Positions 60,252-64,000 of a stretch of 64,000 nt of DNA are shown piece after piece. The position numbers were made by a program, and so were the translations under genes. The notes under the pieces were generated by a model. That model was not told the DNA's origin. It made no database searches and saw nothing but the letters and a program-made list of their open reading frames with translations. Origin of the DNA: JBGASG01 sp046328035 (GTDB lineage Bacteria > Cyanobacteriota > Vampirovibrionia > Obscuribacterales > Obscuribacteraceae); NCBI GenBank assembly GCA_046328035.1, contig JAXLXI010000025.1, positions 1-64,000 of the forward strand, read 5' to 3'. The stretch's first letter is position 1. Every line of letters begins with the position of its first letter.

Positions 60252-61484
60252 TCACTTGAATCTTCCGTACGGCGTGCCTGGCCATTTAATTCCAAGCTCT
60301 TCAAGTCGTTTCTGGAGCCTTGAGTGGCAATCGTTCAATCCAGGCACCCACAGGGGGCTTGAGATGCTAGATTGGACGCTCTCAATTACCTGGGACTCAG
60401 TCATGCCCGCAGTTCCATAGGTCCCATCAGGGTTTGGCTGCACTGTAGTGTAGGGGTACTGATTGTTAGCAAAGGTCCAACCCTTTGGCACACCGCGATT
60501 TTTGCCCATCCCGGCAGCGGTGCCGCTTTCGGTACTGTACAAGTAGATGTGCTGAGCTGTGCCCAAGGTGCAGCATTTTATGACGATGTTCTTCGCTGGC
60601 TTTGAGATTACTATGAGCTTCAGTCCTAACGGATCAATAAACATGATCGGATTGTTTCGGACGTAGCCATATAAGTTGATTCCGCCATCTTCTTCAATAG
60701 GATCTCGACTTATGAATCGGGCGAGAATTGCACTATAGGCACGGGCGCGAGTGAGATTAAGTCCGCTGCGACTGTGCACGTAATACCCGCCGAACTGAAA
60801 GTCGCTCTCCTGACCACCGTCCAGTTTTCGCGTACCGCCATACGCGTCGAAACTGTACGAAGCCTGTTGAACCCCACTATTGTCAGTCATAGTGCGGATA
60901 GAACCAAGATCATCTGTGGTGTAGAAGTAATTAGTGGAGCTGTTGATTTGTCCCCTCGAAAAGAACTGTTTTGACGGATTTCCGCTTCCGTCACGCTCTT
61001 CACAGCGATCATCATCGCACCATATGAACTGCTTGGTGCTGGTCACACTGCCGGAAACCGTCTCAACAATCTTCACGAGTTTACCGGACGGATCTAACGT
61101 GAATTCCGATTTATTATTGATCCCGGGATAAGTGATCTTTCTAAATCCGCTGGCACCGCACGTGGTGCCACTACCGCACCAGGAGTGGGATTCCGACGAG
61201 GCATGATCAAGAGGTGTCCCACCGCTGTCGCTGCAGTGTCGACGAGTCGCGCAAAATTCAATCTGCGTTGATTTCGTTTTCGGCCTGCTCGCGTAAGGTT
61301 CTGGCTCTTTCTCTTCCGCGACTATTCTCGCTAATCCTGTCCCGGGTAATCCGCGATGCTCCGACGCTTCAAGTCCCATAGGATTCCTCCATCGGGCGCC
61401 TGTGCCTCTCTTAGAGCGTTCGTCCAGCCGTGGTAAACTATCAGCAGGCTGTAGAAGTCTCGTAGAAGTGTTTTCATGACTCAA
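60252..61484 (-). CDS. Orphan Rhs C-terminal core with toxin-like tip
   Basis: A 410-residue reading frame. Rhs homology starts only at about residue 112 (FRKITYPGINNKSEFTLDPSGK) and includes the core ending RARAYSAILARFISRDPIEEDGGINLYGYVRNNPIMFIDPLGLK (about 245-290). The last 120 residues are a variable C-terminal tip, with AQHIYLYSTESGTAAGMGKNRG and a NDCHSRLQKRLEELG helix, a pattern that resembles permuted papain-like cysteine peptidases (Cys with adjacent His); inference only. The first 110 residues do not look like Rhs and the normal filament of YD repeats is absent, so this is a displaced 3' end or silent tip rather than a full toxin gene. No immunity gene lies downstream on the same strand. 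Confidence 0.75.
   Translation of the reverse strand: MSHENTSTRLLQPADSLPRLDERSKRGTGARWRNPMGLEASEHRGLPGTGLARIVAEEKEPEPYASRPKTKSTQIEFCATRRHCSDSGGTPLDHASSESHSWCGSGTTCGASGFRKITYPGINNKSEFTLDPSGKLVKIVETVSGSVTSTKQFIWCDDDRCEERDGSGNPSKQFFSRGQINSSTNYFYTTDDLGSIRTMTDNSGVQQASYSFDAYGGTRKLDGGQESDFQFGGYYVHSRSGLNLTRARAYSAILARFISRDPIEEDGGINLYGYVRNNPIMFIDPLGLKLIVISKPAKNIVIKCCTLGTAQHIYLYSTESGTAAGMGKNRGVPKGWTFANNQYPYTTVQPNPDGTYGTAGMTESQVIESVQSSISSPLWVPGLNDCHSRLQKRLEELGIKWPGTPYGRFK
61451..61469. promoter_or_regulatory. Tandem GTAGAAGT direct repeats before parDE
   Basis: GTAGAAGT occurs at 61451-61458 and 61462-61469, 11 bp apart, about one helical turn, directly upstream of the antitoxin ATG. It may be the antitoxin operator; position-based inference. 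Confidence 0.4.
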
Positions 61485-61694
61485 TCTCGAAACAAAAGAC
61501 CAACCGTCGACCAGGTTTTGAAACTGGTAGATCAGCTGTCCCCGGAAGAACGTGAACAGTTGATGCGAGAGCTTAGGGCTGAGGATTTTCGCCGAGACAT
61601 ACAGAAGGGCATTTCCGCTGCGGACCGTGGTGAATTGAAGCCAGCCGAGGAAGTGCTCGCCAAACTGCGCAAAAAAGCTCAGTCAAGACTGTAG
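61476..61694 (+). CDS. ParD-like antitoxin
   Basis: A 72-residue protein beginning MTQSRNKRPTVDQVLKLVDQLSPEEREQLMRELR, typical of the small helical antitoxins paired with ParE-type toxins. A Lys/Glu-rich C-terminal part (LKPAEEVLAKLRKKAQ) would wrap the toxin. The gene is followed 8 nt later by a ParE-like toxin gene. Tandem GTAGAAGT repeats lie before the ATG. It overlaps the 5' end of the divergent Rhs reading frame, which is another sign that that frame's beginning is not coding. Confidence 0.8.
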   Translation: MTQSRNKRPTVDQVLKLVDQLSPEEREQLMRELRAEDFRRDIQKGISAADRGELKPAEEVLAKLRKKAQSRL

Positions 61695-61702
61695 AGTTCA
61701 AC

Positions 61703-62008
61703 GTGAAGCTCCTCATCACTTCTGCTGCCGAACTCGATTTGGAAGAGATAGAAGCATACATTTCTAACGACAATCCAGCAGCAGCGGACCGTCTGTTGGT
61801 ATCGCTGTTGAAACGATTCGAGGTCCTAGCGGAAATGCCAGGGATTGGTCGTCGGCGCGATAAGTTCGCACGAGGCGTCCGCAGCATCGCTGAGGGTGAC
61901 TACGTTGTTCTCTATCGCGTGAAGAACAACGCAGTTGAAATCCTTCGCGTGCTGCACGGCGCAATGGACCCAGAAAGAGTTATCGCCGAAACTCCTATTG
62001 AAGAGTGA
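61703..62008 (+). CDS. ParE/RelE-superfamily toxin
   Basis: A 101-residue protein with the ParE pattern: ITSAAELDLEEIEAYISNDNPAAADRLLVSLLKRFEVLAEMPGIGRRRDKF, then VVLYRVKNNAVEILRVLHGAMDPERV. ParE toxins poison DNA gyrase, while RelE toxins cut mRNA; the PGIGRRR pattern and the final VLHGA motif favour ParE. It is paired with the antitoxin 8 nt upstream. Likely an addiction module of the island, stabilising it. Confidence 0.85.
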   Translation: MKLLITSAAELDLEEIEAYISNDNPAAADRLLVSLLKRFEVLAEMPGIGRRRDKFARGVRSIAEGDYVVLYRVKNNAVEILRVLHGAMDPERVIAETPIEE

Positions 62009-62091
62009 TCACCCGGCATCAATCACGAGAGGCTACGCAACCATAATATGGGTTGCCTGCCTCCAGATGCTGGCTGCTTAAGGTTTTGGCT

Positions 62092-62313
62092 GTGGACAAA
62101 GCGACAGCCAAAATTCAGAAAAGACTCGCCCGGAATGTTTTCGCGTTGAGGAAGCGCAAGGGCTGGAGCCAGGAAGAGTGCGCGGGGAATCTGGACGTTG
62201 CGACAGCCTATCTATCGCGCATAGAGCGCGGGCTCGTCAACGTGACCCTCAAGAACTTGGTGAAGATCGCTTTGGGTTTCGGAACAGACGTATCAGAACT
62301 ACTGGCACCCTAG
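62092..62313 (+). CDS. XRE-family helix-turn-helix regulator
   Basis: A 73-residue protein starting at GTG with AAGG upstream. The Cro/CI-type helix-turn-helix reads RLARNVFALRKRKGWSQEECAGNLDVATAYLSRIERGLVNVTLKNLVKIALGFGTDVSELL. It is short, with no C-terminal sensing domain, as is common for defence-island or restriction-modification control proteins. It precedes the HEPN-like gene by 79 nt on the same strand, so it may control that gene. The frame is open 39 nt upstream without a site. Confidence 0.88.
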   Translation: MDKATAKIQKRLARNVFALRKRKGWSQEECAGNLDVATAYLSRIERGLVNVTLKNLVKIALGFGTDVSELLAP

Positions 62314-62392
62314 TTACCACGTGCTGGTCCAAAGGCAGCCATTTGCCAGCTGGTAGTAATATATCGACAGATATTTGTTCGAGTGGTGAAAA

Positions 62393-63475
62393 ATGCCTAG
62401 AGAACTGTTGCATGTGTGGCTCATGCCGTGGGCGCTGTTCCCAGAGCCCGTTGAATTTGGTTCGATTGGAATTTGGGATTTCTACAAAGAGGGACCGGCA
62501 CGGGTTGCCGACTCGCAGGAAATGCTTTGGCTGAGCCAGTTGATGTCTTGCTTCAAGGATAGAACGGGAAGGGAATTGACCAATGTTTCCGTAGTTCAGC
62601 ACGGCACAGAAGCGTTCGGGAGGCAAGGAGCTGAGGGGAATTACAAGATTCGGTGGGCAGGAAACGCGATAGCTTTCTGCTATTTGATCGGCATAATTCA
62701 AAACATGGTCCTGGGAAAAGTTCGATTTGATCACCCGGGGGAAAGCGAATGCTTTCAGCTTATGGGGTTCGTCATCGACGAAGACGGCATGCTGTATTAC
62801 ACAGAAGCAAGAACCACGGGCACAACAGAGTTAAAAGAGAAGTATGTGTCGTTCAACGAGCCGCCCCATATCTCAGGGCGGCACAGTGCCCCCGACAGAC
62901 TTTTGATGGCAGCACTTGCGCGGCTTAACGATACTCAGCAGGATTCAGATCTCTGGAATCAACTCGGGGTTTGCTTCGAGTGGTTTTCGAGCACATGGTC
63001 GTCCGCGCCAGAGTTCTCCAACCCGGCACGCTTTGTTTCGTTGATGACTGCGTTCGAATCACTCGCAAGACACGACGTCAACGACCGTTCGCCTGCGATG
63101 GCTGAATATGCGTCGACGCTTTGTGATTGGAACTCGCTACCGACTACGGAACAGATCCGGCGGAACAATGCCAACGTCGATGTCAACAAACCGTCAAAAT
63201 TTATAGTGGACTTTGGAAATTACCGAAACAGTTTTGTACATGGCAGCAGGCTCCCGCACGGTTGGATCAAATACTGCATTGCAGATAAGCAGTTCGGACC
63301 GCTGGAGGTGATGAGTTTGATCATTCATGCCATGGTGGCGAACCTCCTGCTTCAAGCCGGAATCGTCCACGACTGGGAACCCGAAATTCTGCGACACGAC
63401 TTGAGGCAGTTGGTGCAGGCTCTGCATTGGGACACAAATGAACCAATCCAGCCAAGTCCGCACTTGTCGCGTTAG
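62393..63475 (+). CDS. HEPN-like (ApeA-type) protein, possible defence effector
   Basis: A 360-residue protein. The C-terminal part has the helical pattern FVSLMTAFESLARH ... FIVDFGNYRNSFVHGSR, in which RNSFVH is the R-x4-H type HEPN motif seen in ApeA-like antiviral proteins and other HEPN ribonucleases. The N-terminal half has mixed strands (VRFDHPGESECFQLMGFVIDEDGMLYY) of unknown family. HEPN proteins often cut RNA to abort infection. The XRE gene upstream and the recombinase downstream support an island-borne defence role; this is inference. Confidence 0.65.
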   Translation: MPRELLHVWLMPWALFPEPVEFGSIGIWDFYKEGPARVADSQEMLWLSQLMSCFKDRTGRELTNVSVVQHGTEAFGRQGAEGNYKIRWAGNAIAFCYLIGIIQNMVLGKVRFDHPGESECFQLMGFVIDEDGMLYYTEARTTGTTELKEKYVSFNEPPHISGRHSAPDRLLMAALARLNDTQQDSDLWNQLGVCFEWFSSTWSSAPEFSNPARFVSLMTAFESLARHDVNDRSPAMAEYASTLCDWNSLPTTEQIRRNNANVDVNKPSKFIVDFGNYRNSFVHGSRLPHGWIKYCIADKQFGPLEVMSLIIHAMVANLLLQAGIVHDWEPEILRHDLRQLVQALHWDTNEPIQPSPHLSR

Positions 63476-63486
63476 CTCGAAGATAC

Positions 63487-63999
63487 TCAACTTCGCGTTA
63501 CTGGTTTTGTCAGTTTTGTCAGTGCCTGCTCCCCGATCAATTCCAGAAAGCGGTCCGTAATTTTCTGCATCGGTTCGCGCAAGCGCTCGACATCGATCAC
63601 CAGGTAGGAGCCGGTAACATCACCATAAATGGTGTGGTTGGCCAGTTTCTTCAGTGCGTAGTGCGGAATGTCCAGCCGCTCTGCCATGGTCAGGAACGTC
63701 CGCCTTATATCGTGCAAAATGAAATCGCATCCAGATTGCTCACGCATTTTTCTAAGCGATTGGTAGCACCCGTAGTACCGTCCCTTTCCTTTCCATCCAG
63801 CGAATACAAAACTAGATCCATTGTTTTCCGCGAATCTGCGAGCAAACAACTCGTACAGGAAGTCGCTCAACGGTAGCCTTGCTTCCCTGGCGCTCTTGTT
63901 GTTCTCGGCCCTGATGGTCAATGTCTTCGCCTCCAAATCAACATCACGCCACTCAAGTTGAGCGGCCTCGTTTCGCCTCATTCCGGTGAACAAGAGCAC
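63487..63999 (-). CDS. Tyrosine recombinase/integrase, C-terminal part (truncated by window edge)
   Basis: The C-terminal catalytic domain of a phage-type integrase, whose 5' part lies beyond the window. Visible residues: Arg in TGMRRNEAAQLEWRD, HDIR of the HxxR motif in FILHDIRRTF, His in LANHTIYGD, and the nucleophile Tyr in VTGSYLVID. The core-binding domain is missing. It is at the edge of the accessory island and its 3' end approaches the HEPN-like gene (12 nt apart, convergent). It is the probable mobiliser of the island; its attachment site is not identified. Confidence 0.85.
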   Translation of the reverse strand: MLLFTGMRRNEAAQLEWRDVDLEAKTLTIRAENNKSAREARLPLSDFLYELFARRFAENNGSSFVFAGWKGKGRYYGCYQSLRKMREQSGCDFILHDIRRTFLTMAERLDIPHYALKKLANHTIYGDVTGSYLVIDVERLREPMQKITDRFLELIGEQALTKLTKPVTRS

Positions 64000-64000
64000 G

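Overview
This window reads as chromosomal DNA of a Gram-negative-like, moderately GC-rich bacterium with a complex regulatory and secreted repertoire. It holds three caspase-fold (peptidase C14) proteins, one CHAT protease, a Hanks-type Ser/Thr kinase with a membrane anchor and TPR tail, and many exported TPR proteins. That mix is typical of large-genome, developmentally or socially complex lineages. The style (HetF-like CHAT/TPR, many small secreted proteins) would fit a non-photosynthetic relative of cyanobacteria (Vampirovibrionia/Obscuribacter-like) or a planctomycete-like organism. The assignment is inference; no rRNA or other decisive marker is present apart from rpsB.

Layout. 0-2.4 kb: 5'-truncated TPR-caspase followed by an alpha/beta hydrolase that has lost its Ser nucleophile. 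2.6-8.2 kb: housekeeping and small genes (TPR protein, adenine/adenosine deaminase, DUF1801, PAP2 phosphatase, endonuclease IV, Lys/Ala-rich exported protein). 8.2-10.8 kb: TPR-CHAT protein. 10.8-25.8 kb: crcB, DMT exporter divergent from a MocR regulator, MRJP/yellow-like protein, lipoprotein, DEAD-box helicase, DUF4037, a second alpha/beta hydrolase, a methyltransferase divergent from a TetR-NAT operon, msrA and DUF2239. 26.0-28.0 kb: methionine salvage operon mtnB-mtnD-mtnC. 28.5-30.2 kb: epimerase-PhyH pair. 30.4-42.1 kb: TPR-caspase, Ser/Thr kinase, a toxin-antitoxin-like operon with a TPR partner, and the Pnkp/Hen1 RNA repair pair downstream of rpsB. 43-57.9 kb: membrane proteins, two SMI1/KNR4 proteins, a caspase-TPR operon, a duplicated-domain protein, a trypsin-like protease, TetR-DUF6745, a 21-residue-repeat exported protein, an M23 peptidase and a YkuD transpeptidase. 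57.9-64 kb: an accessory island with an RHH operon, a structured gene-free stretch, an orphan Rhs tip, parDE, an XRE regulator, a HEPN-like protein and a truncated tyrosine recombinase.

The strongest unexplained signal is a dispersed 14-bp palindrome, AAGYGATATCRCTT. It occurs 12 times in five intergenic clusters, once as a four-copy array with a 39-40 bp period, and most departures from perfect symmetry are wobble-compatible. Other notable signals are: a 30-bp palindrome overlapping a probably leaderless promoter of a toxin-like/RHH/TPR operon; twin TTTTACCCGGGTAAAA operators in front of DUF2239; palindromes at two TetR genes; and a pseudo-hydrolase next to a caspase.
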